A stretch of 64,000 nucleotides of DNA from Pelomonas nitida (GTDB lineage Bacteria; Pseudomonadota; Gammaproteobacteria; Burkholderiales; Burkholderiaceae_C): the NCBI RefSeq assembly GCF_043555975.1, contig NZ_JBIGIA010000008.1, positions 1 through 64,000 of the forward strand. The letters are read 5' to 3'. The notes under the pieces were generated by a model. The model worked only from the letters and a program-made list of their open reading frames with translations. It had not been told where the DNA came from and made no database searches. A program made the position numbers and the translations under genes. This document shows, piece after piece, positions 14,779-24,384 of the stretch (position 1 is the stretch's first letter; each line of letters opens with the position of its first letter).

Positions 14779-16095
14779 CTAGTGGCGCCCGGCGCCCACG
14801 GCCGGGCTGCCGTCCACCTTGCGGGGGAAGGGCGCGATCACGGCGCCCAGCACCGACGGGATGGCTGCGACCATGACGACGATGAAGTAGGCCTTGTAGC
14901 CGAGGAAGTCGGCCAGCGGGCCCGAGGCCATCTGCGTGGGCACCAGCGTCAGGTTCATGATGGAGTTCGCGAACGCGTAGTGCGTCATGTGATAACGCCC
15001 CGGCGAGATCTGCTGCATCATGTAGAGCATGTTGGCGACGAAGCCGAAGCTGTAGCCGAACTTCTCCAGCGTCACGAGGCTGGCCACCGTCCAGAACGAC
15101 AGCGTGTGCCCCGGGCCTGCCAGCTGCGACAGCACGACGAAGCAGACGTGCGGGATGTTCAGGCACAGCGCCATGAACACCAGCGTGCGGCGGTTCAGCC
15201 CGAACTTCGCCATGAAGGCGCCGCCCAGCAGCCCCGCCGCCAGGCTCACGCCGGTGGCGATGGTGCCGTCGATGAGGCCCTTGTCCTTCAGCGACAGGCC
15301 CACGCCGCCCAGCTCGGGCGAGGCTTGCAGGAACAGCGGCCCCTCCTGCAGCAGCAGGCCCTCCGAGCTGCGGTACAGGAAGACGAACAGCAGCATGCCC
15401 CAGATGCTGTCCTTCTTGAAGAAGTCGACGATGGCGTCCCAGAACGTGCGGAAGGCGGCGCCGGCACTGGCCGGCCGGTCGCCGACGCTGCCGGAGGGCA
15501 GCACGAACCAGTGATACACCGCCAGCGCCGCCAGTGTGCCGGCCGACAGGAACAGCGCCCAGCTCCAGGCCGCCGTGGTGCTGAGGTGGTGGTCTTCCTT
15601 GAGCGAGCCGGCCACCCAGACGATGAGGGCCGTGCCGAACAGCCGGCCGACGTTCCAGAACACGCCCTGCACGCCGATGTACCGGGCCTGGCCCTTCTCG
15701 TCGAGTGACGTGATGTAGATGCCGTCCACGCAGATGTCCTGCGTGGCCGAGCAGAACGCCATGACCCACAGCACGGCGATGGTGATCTGGAAGTAGTTGG
15801 GCAGCGGCAGCGAGACGGCGATGGCGCACAGCAGCGCCGCCATGACGACCTCCATCCACAGCACGAAGAACTTCTTCGTCTTGAACATGTCGAGGAAGGC
15901 GGCCCACAACGGCTTGAGCGACCACGCGATGCCGATGCTGGCCGTGGCCAGCGTGATCTCGCCGTCGGAATGGCCGAGGTCCTTCAGCATCGTGCCGGCG
16001 ACCCAGATGATCAGCGCGAACGGGATGCCCTCGGACAGGTAGGACGAGGGCACCCAGGCCCAGGGGTTGCGGATGCGGGTGGCGGTGATGCTCAT
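14779..16095 (-). CDS. AmpG-like MFS transporter
   Basis: A 438-residue major-facilitator protein with about 12 membrane segments. The start (PWAWVPSSYLSEGIPFALI) and the cytoplasmic LKPLWAAFLDM match the AmpG/SLC45-like branch, as does the second copy at 23110-24384, to which it is clearly paralogous. AmpG imports anhydromuropeptides; this more divergent copy could carry another sugar conjugate. A LacI-type palindrome 70 bases upstream points to carbohydrate-responsive control. It stands alone, between the MAPEG gene (convergent) and a glycerophosphodiesterase (same strand, 255 nt upstream). Confidence 0.72.
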   Translation of the reverse strand: MSITATRIRNPWAWVPSSYLSEGIPFALIIWVAGTMLKDLGHSDGEITLATASIGIAWSLKPLWAAFLDMFKTKKFFVLWMEVVMAALLCAIAVSLPLPNYFQITIAVLWVMAFCSATQDICVDGIYITSLDEKGQARYIGVQGVFWNVGRLFGTALIVWVAGSLKEDHHLSTTAAWSWALFLSAGTLAALAVYHWFVLPSGSVGDRPASAGAAFRTFWDAIVDFFKKDSIWGMLLFVFLYRSSEGLLLQEGPLFLQASPELGGVGLSLKDKGLIDGTIATGVSLAAGLLGGAFMAKFGLNRRTLVFMALCLNIPHVCFVVLSQLAGPGHTLSFWTVASLVTLEKFGYSFGFVANMLYMMQQISPGRYHMTHYAFANSIMNLTLVPTQMASGPLADFLGYKAYFIVVMVAAIPSVLGAVIAPFPRKVDGSPAVGAGRH

Positions 16096-16163
16096 GGCGG
16101 TGGAACCGGGTGAAATTCTTGTGGGCCCGGTGTCGCCCGCGCCGGCCGTTGCCGGCAGGCGTG

Positions 16164-16175
16164 GACAACGTTGTC
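16164..16175. promoter_or_regulatory. LacI-family-type operator
   Basis: GACAACGTTGTC is a perfect 12-base palindrome with the central CG typical of LacI-family operators. It lies about 70 bases upstream of the AmpG-like gene (start 16095). No LacI-type regulator gene is in the window. Confidence 0.5.
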
Positions 16176-16350
16176 ACCTCGTGGTGAGCTTGTCTCCTCG
16201 GGCGCGCTCGTGGGGCGGGTGACGACACCCACCCCACTGACGTGCCGCGATGCTAGGCGTGAAACCGTGCGTACCCTATCGGGGGTTGCCTCACCCCGCT
16301 CTGGGTGGGCGGCGCCGCCTCGCAGAGGCCGGCCAAGCCGCCGGGGTGGC

Positions 16351-17613
16351 CTATTTCATGCCGGTGCAGTTGGCGTAGAAGCTGACCGTGGCCGGCCAGT
16401 CCGAGAACACGCCGATAACGCCGATGTCCTGCGCCAGCACGTCCAGCGCGCGCAGCACGTCGCCCTCGCGGGTCACGGCGCTGTCGAAGCTCTGGTAGTA
16501 GGAGCCGTTGTTGCCGTCGGCCAGGATGCCGCTGCGCTCCAGCGACCAGGTGATGATGTCCAGCCCCGCCGCGCGGGCGTTGCGCGCGTAGGCCGAGGGC
16601 AGGATGTTGCCGCTGCTGTCTGCCGTCAGCAGCTGCCACAGCGGCGGCGCGACGATGCGCACGCCCTGGGCACGGTAGGCGCGCAGCTGCTCCAGCGTCG
16701 GCACGTCGGCCGGCACGTTGGCGTCGTCGAGAAAGACGGCCTGCCGGCCGAACGCGGGCTCGTTCTTCACCCAGTACAGGACGTCGTTGAGGTCGAAGCT
16801 CTGCGCCCACACGTCGCGCGCCGGCACGCCGGCGGCCTTGTGCTCGTCGATCATCTTTTGCGCGTAGGCGGCCTGTGTGAAGCCCTCGAACGGCATGGCC
16901 ACGCTGGGCGACTTCAGTTCGGGCGTCATCTTCACGCCCAGCTTCTTGAAGAGGGCGATGGCCTCCTTCAGCGTCAGCAGCGTGCCGCTGGTGGGGCCGG
17001 CGTACAGGTCGGTGCGGAAGGTGGGCGTGCCGCCCATGTACTCGGCCACCGTGCGCCCGCGCGGGTTGGAGGCGTCCATCTTGCCGCGCAGCGTCTTGAA
17101 CTCGGCCAGCGTCAGCTCACTGGTGCGGCACTCGGCGGCAGCCGGCGTGACCAGCGTGCCGGCCGCGTCCAGCACCGCCGGCGTGAAGGGCTTGACGCAC
17201 TTGGCCGCCAGCGGCGTGGCGAGGATGTTGGTCGTCGTGTGCAGATCGTTCTGCGCGTGGCGGCAGACCAGCTCCTTGTCCTTCGTGAAGGTCACGTCGC
17301 ACTCCACGATGCCGGCGCCCATGCGCGCGGCGGCCTCGTAGCTTTCCTTCGTGTGCTCGGGGAACTGCAGCGCCGCGCCGCGGTGGCCGATGGAGAACAG
17401 CGTCGGCCGGTAGCTCTCGCGCGTGGCGGCGCAATGCTGCAGCCGCTGCTTCAGCGGGCCGTCGGCCATCTCGCCGACGAGAAAGAAGGGCCGGGGGCCC
17501 AGCTGCACGCTGGCGATCGGGCTGCGGCCGTGGTGATCGAAGTCATGGGCGCAGGCGGGAAGGCCGGCAGCGGCCAGCGCGGTCAGGGCCAGGCGGGTGA
17601 GGAGGCGGCGCAT
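16351..17613 (-). CDS. glpQ: Glycerophosphodiester phosphodiesterase, periplasmic
   Basis: A 420-residue exported enzyme that hydrolyses glycerophosphodiesters to glycerol-3-phosphate. The signal peptide ends near LPACA-HDF. GDPD signatures: SIGHRGAALQFPEHTKESY (catalytic His-Arg and Glu region), GIVECDVTFTKD (metal Glu/Asp), CRHAQNDLH (His), and a C-terminal ITWSLERSG/FSDWP region of the barrel. The length exceeds the simple ~300-residue family because of insertions in the middle, as in some environmental GDPDs. The start at 17613 was preferred over the ATG ten codons upstream because the signal peptide then begins MRRLLTRLAL. Confidence 0.82.
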   Translation of the reverse strand: MRRLLTRLALTALAAAGLPACAHDFDHHGRSPIASVQLGPRPFFLVGEMADGPLKQRLQHCAATRESYRPTLFSIGHRGAALQFPEHTKESYEAAARMGAGIVECDVTFTKDKELVCRHAQNDLHTTTNILATPLAAKCVKPFTPAVLDAAGTLVTPAAAECRTSELTLAEFKTLRGKMDASNPRGRTVAEYMGGTPTFRTDLYAGPTSGTLLTLKEAIALFKKLGVKMTPELKSPSVAMPFEGFTQAAYAQKMIDEHKAAGVPARDVWAQSFDLNDVLYWVKNEPAFGRQAVFLDDANVPADVPTLEQLRAYRAQGVRIVAPPLWQLLTADSSGNILPSAYARNARAAGLDIITWSLERSGILADGNNGSYYQSFDSAVTREGDVLRALDVLAQDIGVIGVFSDWPATVSFYANCTGMK

Positions 17614-17709
17614 GGGAGGGCTCCGTGAGTGTGGAGCGCGCACGCTAGGCAGTTGCGATGAAGCCAGCGTGACAGCCAGGCTGCTGGTCGAGAAGTTAGG
17701 GGGCGCTGG

Positions 17710-19008
17710 TCAGTCGGCGTAAGGCCCCCTGCGCAGCGCGTCGGCAATGCCCTTGCGGTTCTGCGCCAGCGCGGCCATCGAGAAATGGATGTGGCCGCTG
17801 CCGGGTGTGAGCCGGCGGATGCTGGCGATCTGGCCCAGGATCTCGTCGGGGTGCCAGCTCTGCGGGCTGGCGTCGATGCGGCTCGTGAACAGCCCCGGGT
17901 GGATGGGGCGGTCCAGCGGGTTCAGCGCGGCCCATGTTTGCAGCAGCACGTCGAAGGCCTGCGGAGCCTGCGCGCGTGGCCAGTAGAGCTGCGGCGCGAG
18001 ATAGTCCAGCCAGCCCTCGCGCAGCCACAGCTCCACGTCGGCGTAGAGCTTGTCGTACTGGCTGAAGCCGGTGATGCCGGCGGGCCGCAGCTCGGGCCGG
18101 GGCAGGCCGAAGGGGCTGATGCCCACACGCGTGCCGGGGCGGGCCTGGTGGGCCGTCGCATAGAGCTGCTGCACGAGCCGGTTGACGTTGTCGCGGCGCC
18201 AGTCGGCGCGCGCCAGCGTGCCACCGGCAGCGGCGTACTTCTGCCACGTCGCCTCGTCGGGGAAGTCGACCTCGTTCTTCGCCGTGTCCTGGGCCCCTGC
18301 AGTGACGGGGTAGGGGTAGAAGTAGTCGTCGATGTGGATGCCGTCGACGGCGTAGTGGCTCAGCAGGTCGCGCACGACGGCCAGCGTGTGCTCGGCGGCG
18401 GCGGGCTCGCCGGGGTCGATCCAGAGCTGATCGCCATAACGCCGCACCCAGTCGGCATGGGTGCGGCTGACGTGCGAGGCCGCCGCCGTCGACTTGGCCG
18501 TGCTGTGGCGGGCGCGGTAGGGGTTGATCCAGGCGTGCAGCTCCAGCCCGCGCAGCTTCGCTTCGGCCAGCCACACGGCCAACGGGTCGTAGCCCGGATG
18601 CTGGCCTTGCGTGCCGGTCAGCACCTCGCTCCAGGGTTCGAGCGCGGACGCGTAGATCGCGTCGGCTGCAGGGCGCACCTGCAGGATCAGCGCGTTCAGG
18701 CCGGTGCGCTGGGCCACGTCGCAAAGGCTGCGGATCTCGGCCTGCTGGGCGTCGGCGGAGAGGCCTTTGCGGCTGGGCCAGTCGATGTTGGCAACGGTGG
18801 CGACCCAGGCGGCGCGCCATTCGCGGGGCGGTGGGGCGGGGGGCTTGGCGGCGGCCTCGGGGGCTGACGCTGCGGCTGCCGGCTCGGCAGCAGCCTCGGG
18901 CGCCGGTGGCGCGGGCGGCGTGCTGCCGCAGGCGGCCAGCAGCGGCGCGGCGGCAAGTGCCAGCGTTTGGCGGCGAGACAGGGTGTGCAACTTGGGATCG
19001 CTTTTCAT
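17710..19008 (-). CDS. digH: GHL10/DUF187 glycoside hydrolase-like lipoprotein, DigH (YddW)-like
   Basis: A 432-residue protein with a lipobox (LLAACGS, about 20-27), an Ala/Pro linker to about 62, then a GHL10 barrel: REWRAAWVATVANIDWPS, LNALILQVRPAADAIY, LELHAWINPYR, DGIHIDDYFYP and LAPQLYWPR. E. coli DigH of this family cleaves denuded peptidoglycan glycans. The neighbouring murQ and ampG-like genes on the same strand support a role in cell-wall turnover. ATG 19008 overlaps the TGA of the giant NTPase by 4 nt. The symbol is by family and context; substrate specificity is not shown. Confidence 0.75.
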   Translation of the reverse strand: MKSDPKLHTLSRRQTLALAAAPLLAACGSTPPAPPAPEAAAEPAAAASAPEAAAKPPAPPPREWRAAWVATVANIDWPSRKGLSADAQQAEIRSLCDVAQRTGLNALILQVRPAADAIYASALEPWSEVLTGTQGQHPGYDPLAVWLAEAKLRGLELHAWINPYRARHSTAKSTAAASHVSRTHADWVRRYGDQLWIDPGEPAAAEHTLAVVRDLLSHYAVDGIHIDDYFYPYPVTAGAQDTAKNEVDFPDEATWQKYAAAGGTLARADWRRDNVNRLVQQLYATAHQARPGTRVGISPFGLPRPELRPAGITGFSQYDKLYADVELWLREGWLDYLAPQLYWPRAQAPQAFDVLLQTWAALNPLDRPIHPGLFTSRIDASPQSWHPDEILGQIASIRRLTPGSGHIHFSMAALAQNRKGIADALRRGPYAD

Positions 19009-22000
19009 GAGGAGCGCTTGATCTTGCCCGGTCCCTTGATTTCGTCTCGCCAGCTGAGGTCCAACACTTCGACCCGGATGCTGTCGCGGTCTTCGGGCGG
19101 GATGCGCTCGCGCAGCCAGTCGCGCATCTCGGCGGCGCTGGTGGACAAGCGGCGGCGAGCGGGCGTTTTGGTGGTGTCGCGGCCGAACCAGAGCACGAGG
19201 TAAATGCCCTGGCCGGCGGTTTCGGGGTCGCCGGTGTAGAGGCGTTTCAGCTGATCGCGCCAGGCCGTCCAAACCTCCTGGTGGCAGTCCTTTTTGACCT
19301 CGATAGGCAGGCTGATGGCTGCGAGCCCCGGCACCAGGCGGCTGGCGCGCAAGTCCACCCGCTTGCCGCCAGCGGCCCAGGCTTCGAGTTCAAGGCCAAC
19401 CTGCTGGGGCGCCAACAGAGGCTTCAGCTTTTCATGCAGGCGAGCGCTGCAGCTGTTCTCGTCGCGCGGCTCGCCGTTGTCGTTCCAGAAATGCTCTAGC
19501 GTCATCACATCGCCATAGCGCAATTCGCGCTCCAGGCCGTGCAGATGGGCTGCGACCAGGGCGCGCAGGTCTGCCGGATGGGCGGGTGCCAGATGGGCTA
19601 GGGTGAGCGCGACGGCCAGAACGTCAGGTGCCTTGAAGCGGGCCTCGCGCCATGCGCCGCGCTGGGCCTGCAGGGCGTGGCGCAGGTGCTGCTCCCAGGG
19701 GCGCAGGTCGGGAAGCGTCAGCAGGCGGGCGAGTTCGGCGCGGGCTTGGTCCGAGCCCTGGGCAGCGAGCAGGTTGATGAGATGGCTCACCTGGCGTTCG
19801 CGTTCGTGCGCCTCGGTCACGATGCCGCCTGGCCAGTCGGGTTCGGGTGTGGTGATGGCGCCCAGCACTTCAACGAAAAGGCCGAGGGCGGTCGAGAGTC
19901 GCGCCTCGGGGAGGCGGGCCAGCACGCCTTGTTCGCGCAGGGCCTGGCCCAGCGCGATGCGGCGTTGCCTGTTCGCGCCGACGAAGTCGGCCACCGCCGC
20001 GAGCGCCTGCGAGTCGTAGGGGAGTTGGGCCAGCAGCAAGGCCAGGCGTTGCACGCTATCCAGCCCTTTGCGGGCCAGGCGTTCGGCGAGCAGGGCCTGG
20101 GCTTCGTCGGCATCCAATAGGGGCAAGGCGGCCAGCAGCGCGGTGTTCAGGGTGTTGCGGTGGGCCTCTTCCAGGCGCGCCGGCAAGGCTCGCAGCAGTG
20201 CGGGGAGTACCTGTCGGGCGAGGGCCGGATGTTCCTTCAAGTGCCAAAGCGTTGGCTGTGCGTCCGAGGTTTTACGTCGCAAGGCTTGCTGGGCCTGAGC
20301 GATGACGACAGGGGCAATCAACTCCGCTCGGGACGCACACAGGTGGGAAAACCATGAAGGCGTTTCGCCAGCCCCATAGCTTGTCCAGCAGGCGGCCAGC
20401 GTCTGCAACAGTGCTTCGCTCCAGGTTTGCATCGCCAGGGGCTGGGTCTGCCGAGCGTGCTCAGCGGCCATCAGCAAGGCCTCACGGATGTAGTGGGGCT
20501 TGCCCTCAGCGGCTGCGCTGAGGACTTCCTGCCAGGTGGGAACGTCGTCACGCCACAGCGAGGCGTGGACGGCGTCCAGCGCGGCCTGGGCTTCAGTTTC
20601 GGAGCAGCCCAGGGCGCTTTGGACGCGTGCCAGGCCGGTGTCCCCGGTAATGTCGCCATAGTGACCTTGGTACGCGTGGGCGACCCGATGGAGCAAGCCG
20701 GGCCAGGGCTTGTCTTCAGCCAGTGACGCCAACGCATTGGTCAGATGTTCGCGTCGTTGCAGACGAAGTTCGCGTTCTTGGGCTTCGTGGCGGAGTTGCC
20801 AACGATGCTGCTCTCCGGTCCAGTCATCCAACGGAAGACTGAATGCGTTCTCTAACCATTTCTCCGCGTCAGGATGGCGCGGCCCGTATTGAGCGACACA
20901 GCTCTCCAGCATTTCCAGCGTCGGCACGTCCAAGCCGGCCGGTGGGTCGGTCACGCAGTGGGCCACATCGTAGAAAAGCCGTCGGGCCAATTCGGTGTCG
21001 TCGGCCTGTGCTGCGACCTCCAGACGCCAAAACAGCCAGTCCTTGGGCCGTGCCGCTGCATAGAGCCGGTTGTCGGCTTCCCAGAAATGGCGGTGCCCGT
21101 GGACGTCCGGCAGCACCCGCTCAAAGCCAAGGCGGACGATGGCCTTCATACGCTGCGGGCGGGCGCCCAGCCATGCGCCGACTGCCTGCTGCGCGGCGGC
21201 TTCGAGCTTAGGGAAACCATGCTTGTCCAGGCCCATGCCCAGCCAACGCCAGAGCCGATCGTCATCGGCACCGTCCCCGGCCACGTCCAGCACGGCCGGC
21301 AGCAGCTCGTTGACCATATGCCGTGCGTCAAAGCCCAGGTCGTGCCCCAGGCCGTCAGGTGAGCGCCGGGTCCAGGCATCCGCCAGGCTTGCAAGCTGAT
21401 CGCGAGGCGTTTGGCGCAGCAGCAGGCTGTGCCAGAAGTAGCCGTCGACGCCCCAATGGCGGCCTTCGATGTCGCGCGGCTCGAAGTAGTCGAACACCTC
21501 ATCGACCGGCACAGTGCTCGGATACGCCTCGCGCAGCCAGGTTCGCAGCATGGCGTCCTGTGGCTCGGGTTTGGCTGCATCCAACCAGCGGCGCAACTGT
21601 GCTTTGTGTTCGGTCGGCGGGCTTTGCTGCTTCCAGGCCTCGTAGGCCGCGTCCCGCAGGTCAAAATTCAGCGCGCGGTCCTGGACCCAGGGCTTGAGCG
21701 CGCCCGCAATGCCTGAAAGGGGATGCGCATGCTGCAAGGCATCGCACACGCAGGTGAGAAAGGCCTGGTAGGGCTGATCTCGCCGGGGCGAGGCCAGGAA
21801 CTCGGCCAGCAACTCGCGGGTGCCCTCGGAGGCCAGTGGCCCGAACGGATGGCTTACCCACTGCCCGGCGCGGAACCAGGGGTTCTCCTCGGCACGCTCG
21901 GCCAGCGCCTGCCAGAGCCTGCGGGTCTCGTCCGTCGATAGCCGCGCGGGGTCGGCGTTGAGCACGAAGCCCAGTGGGTCGATGTGCAGCAGCGCGTGGC

Positions 22001-23060
22001 GGCTGTCGTGGGGCAGGTGGCAGACGAGCCAAGCCAGCAGGCCACGCAAAGCCTCGACAGGGCGGCCATCAGCGCCGAGCAGTAGGGCCAGCACGCGCTC
22101 CAGCGGAAGGCCTTGCCGGGTGATGCGCCGGGCGATGCTCCGGGCGGCCAGGAACTCGGCGATGCTGCGGTGGATGGGTTCGGCCGCCTGGGTGAAGACC
22201 TTGCTGCGCAGCGCGAGCTGGGCGTCGGTGAGGTCTAGCAACTCGGGAGGCAGGTCGCGCAGGTCAAGGGTGCCGGAGCGGGGCAGTACAGACAGCTTGC
22301 ACCCAGCCAGCAGATGCAGGGTGCAGAGCAGACCGGCGTCCCGAAGGAGGACTTCGGTCTGACTGCCGAGCGGATGCTCGGGGTTGTGTTCCTTGACGAG
22401 GGCAGCGCAGGCGTCCTCGTAGACCTCGAAGCGTGTGGCCGGGAACTCGCCGCCACGAGCGGAGACTGCCTGGGCGGTGAGATTGAGCAGGAAGGGGTTG
22501 CCGAACAGCGGCAACATGCCGGCTCGCTCGGCGTCGTCCAGGAACCTCTGCGGGTCAGGTACTAGTCCACGCCACAGCGCCAGCAGCGTCTCCATCTCGT
22601 CGCGGGCGAGCGGCTGAAGATGAAGCTCGACGAGGTCTGGATACAGGGTGCTCACGCGTTGCGCATCAGCCGCACCGCGCCAGTCGGCCTCGCGGCAGGA
22701 CAGGCGCAATCGGGGTAGGTTGCTCTCTCGCAGCCAGCGGATGACCCGCGTCAGCGCATCGCTCGTGCCGGTGGTGCCAGCACGAATTTCGTCCAGGCCA
22801 TCGATGAAGACGATGTCGGTAGCCGTGACGGGTGCCTCGCCGTCTTCGATGGCTGAGGCCCGCAGGTAATGCCCGCCGCACTCAGCGGCCTCGGACTCAA
22901 AGCTCCAGGTCTTGCCAGCACCCGGGTCACCGAGTAGCACGAAGGCAGGGCTTGCGCGAAAGTCCGTCAGCGGCGCAACGTCCTGCCGCCTCTCGGCGGT
23001 CTGGCGCAGCACTTGGCGTGAGATGCTCTGCTTCACACAGTACGCTCCGCCGCTGCGCAT
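19005..23060 (-). CDS. Large NACHT-like NTPase with C-terminal PD-(D/E)XK nuclease-like domain (putative defence gene)
   Basis: A 1351-residue protein. The N-terminal NTPase has Walker A LLGDPGAGKT (about 42-51), Walker B DIVFIDGLDEI (82-92) and a sensor-like LRLSCREADW (about 116-125), as in STAND/NACHT ATPases. Then comes a GNPFLLNLTA motif (about 196) and nearly 1000 residues of alpha-helical, HEAT-like sequence. The C-terminus has VDL (D1236) followed by LPIEVKK (E1254, K1256) and QGIYLVLWFG, which fits a PD-(D/E)XK nuclease fold. STAND ATPases with nuclease effectors are known anti-phage sensors; here the effector is C-terminal. Base composition is milder than in the flanking genes. It sits between the ampG-like gene (49-nt gap) and digH (4-nt overlap). 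The start has GGAG 9 nt upstream. Function is inferred, not shown. Confidence 0.72.
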   Translation of the reverse strand: MRSGGAYCVKQSISRQVLRQTAERRQDVAPLTDFRASPAFVLLGDPGAGKTWSFESEAAECGGHYLRASAIEDGEAPVTATDIVFIDGLDEIRAGTTGTSDALTRVIRWLRESNLPRLRLSCREADWRGAADAQRVSTLYPDLVELHLQPLARDEMETLLALWRGLVPDPQRFLDDAERAGMLPLFGNPFLLNLTAQAVSARGGEFPATRFEVYEDACAALVKEHNPEHPLGSQTEVLLRDAGLLCTLHLLAGCKLSVLPRSGTLDLRDLPPELLDLTDAQLALRSKVFTQAAEPIHRSIAEFLAARSIARRITRQGLPLERVLALLLGADGRPVEALRGLLAWLVCHLPHDSRHALLHIDPLGFVLNADPARLSTDETRRLWQALAERAEENPWFRAGQWVSHPFGPLASEGTRELLAEFLASPRRDQPYQAFLTCVCDALQHAHPLSGIAGALKPWVQDRALNFDLRDAAYEAWKQQSPPTEHKAQLRRWLDAAKPEPQDAMLRTWLREAYPSTVPVDEVFDYFEPRDIEGRHWGVDGYFWHSLLLRQTPRDQLASLADAWTRRSPDGLGHDLGFDARHMVNELLPAVLDVAGDGADDDRLWRWLGMGLDKHGFPKLEAAAQQAVGAWLGARPQRMKAIVRLGFERVLPDVHGHRHFWEADNRLYAAARPKDWLFWRLEVAAQADDTELARRLFYDVAHCVTDPPAGLDVPTLEMLESCVAQYGPRHPDAEKWLENAFSLPLDDWTGEQHRWQLRHEAQERELRLQRREHLTNALASLAEDKPWPGLLHRVAHAYQGHYGDITGDTGLARVQSALGCSETEAQAALDAVHASLWRDDVPTWQEVLSAAAEGKPHYIREALLMAAEHARQTQPLAMQTWSEALLQTLAACWTSYGAGETPSWFSHLCASRAELIAPVVIAQAQQALRRKTSDAQPTLWHLKEHPALARQVLPALLRALPARLEEAHRNTLNTALLAALPLLDADEAQALLAERLARKGLDSVQRLALLLAQLPYDSQALAAVADFVGANRQRRIALGQALREQGVLARLPEARLSTALGLFVEVLGAITTPEPDWPGGIVTEAHERERQVSHLINLLAAQGSDQARAELARLLTLPDLRPWEQHLRHALQAQRGAWREARFKAPDVLAVALTLAHLAPAHPADLRALVAAHLHGLERELRYGDVMTLEHFWNDNGEPRDENSCSARLHEKLKPLLAPQQVGLELEAWAAGGKRVDLRASRLVPGLAAISLPIEVKKDCHQEVWTAWRDQLKRLYTGDPETAGQGIYLVLWFGRDTTKTPARRRLSTSAAEMRDWLRERIPPEDRDSIRVEVLDLSWRDEIKGPGKIKRSS

Positions 23061-23109
23061 CGTCGTGACTCCGCGTGCAGCATCGCTGTGAGCGTCACGC
23101 TATGAGCTT

Positions 23110-24384
23110 TCACGCAACGTCCTTCCTGCCGAAGCCGTCGGGGATCTGGATCAGCGCCGCCATCGCCACGCTGGGCAGCGTGGCGATGAGCACCCACGCG
23201 AAGAAGGGTACGTAGCCGATGTGGTCCTGCAGCCAGCCGCTCCACATGCCGGGAATCATCATGCCCAGCGCCATGAAGCCGGTGCAGATGGCGTAGTGCG
23301 AGGTCTTCTGCGGGCCATCGGCGACGTGGATCATGAACATCAGGTAGGCCGTGAACCCGAGGCCATAGCCGAACTGCTCCACGGCCAGCGCGGCGCTGAT
23401 GACGATGAGGTCGGTCGGGTGCGTCAGCGCCAGCAGCAGGAAGGCGACGTTGGGCAGGTGCATGGCCGCCACCAGCGGCCACAGCGCGCGCTTGAGACCG
23501 ACGCGGGAGATGACCCAGCCGCCGACGAGGCCGCCCAGCGTCAGCGCTGCGATGCCGACGATGCCGTAGGCCAGGCCCACGGCCTTGGTGGACAGACCCA
23601 GGCCTCCTTGGTCGACCGCGTCGAGCAGGAAGGGCGACGCCAGCTTCAGCAGCTGCGCTTCGGGGAAGCGGTACAGCAGCAGGAAGCCGAGGATGACGGC
23701 GATGCCGGGCTTCCTGAAGAAGCTTGCGAACACGGCGAAGAACTCGACCACCAGGCCGCGAGCCGCGGTGAACCCGGGGCCGCGCACGTCCGACGCCGGT
23801 CGCGGCAGCCACAGCGCATGCCAGGTGGCCAGCAGCGTGAACAGCGTGGCCAGCGCCCAGAACACCCAGCCCCACGCCGTGACGGCCGAGCCCGTGCGCT
23901 CGGTCAACTCACCGGCGAGGTAGATCAGCCCGCCCTGGCCCGCGATGTTGGCCAGCCGGTAGAACGTGGAGCGCACGCCGACGAAGGCAGCCTGGCTGTG
24001 TTGCGGCAGCGCCAGCATGTAGAAGCCGTCGGCCGCGATGTCGTGCGAGGCCGATGCGAACGCCATCAGCCACAACACGGCCACCGACAGCTGGAAGACC
24101 CGGTCCGTCGGGATCGTCAGCGCCACGCCCGCCAGTGCCGCACCGATGAAGAACTGCAGCACCGCGATCCACGCGCGCTTGGTGCCGAACAGCTCCGCCA
24201 GCGGCGACCACAGCGGCTTGATGACCCAGGGCAGGTTGAGCCAGCTCGTGTAGAGCGCGATGTCGGTGTTGGAGATGCCGAGGTTCTTGTAGAGCACCAC
24301 CGACAGCGACATCACCGTCACATAGGGCAGGCCCTGCGCGAAGTAAAGCGAGGGCACCCAGCCCCAAGGCGAGCGAGTGGTCAT
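23110..24384 (-). CDS. ampG: AmpG-type muropeptide MFS transporter
   Basis: A 424-residue inner-membrane permease importing anhydromuropeptides from the periplasm. The AmpG-type start PWGWVPSLYFAQGLPYVTV is followed by about 12 hydrophobic segments, with LPWVIKPLWSPLAELFGTKR, SHDIAADGFYMLAL and a conserved LLYRFPEAQL loop. ATG 24384 overlaps the murQ stop by 4 nt. The coupling with murQ, whose substrate derives from imported anhydroMurNAc, supports the muropeptide assignment over a generic sugar transporter. Confidence 0.83.
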   Translation of the reverse strand: MTTRSPWGWVPSLYFAQGLPYVTVMSLSVVLYKNLGISNTDIALYTSWLNLPWVIKPLWSPLAELFGTKRAWIAVLQFFIGAALAGVALTIPTDRVFQLSVAVLWLMAFASASHDIAADGFYMLALPQHSQAAFVGVRSTFYRLANIAGQGGLIYLAGELTERTGSAVTAWGWVFWALATLFTLLATWHALWLPRPASDVRGPGFTAARGLVVEFFAVFASFFRKPGIAVILGFLLLYRFPEAQLLKLASPFLLDAVDQGGLGLSTKAVGLAYGIVGIAALTLGGLVGGWVISRVGLKRALWPLVAAMHLPNVAFLLLALTHPTDLIVISAALAVEQFGYGLGFTAYLMFMIHVADGPQKTSHYAICTGFMALGMMIPGMWSGWLQDHIGYVPFFAWVLIATLPSVAMAALIQIPDGFGRKDVA

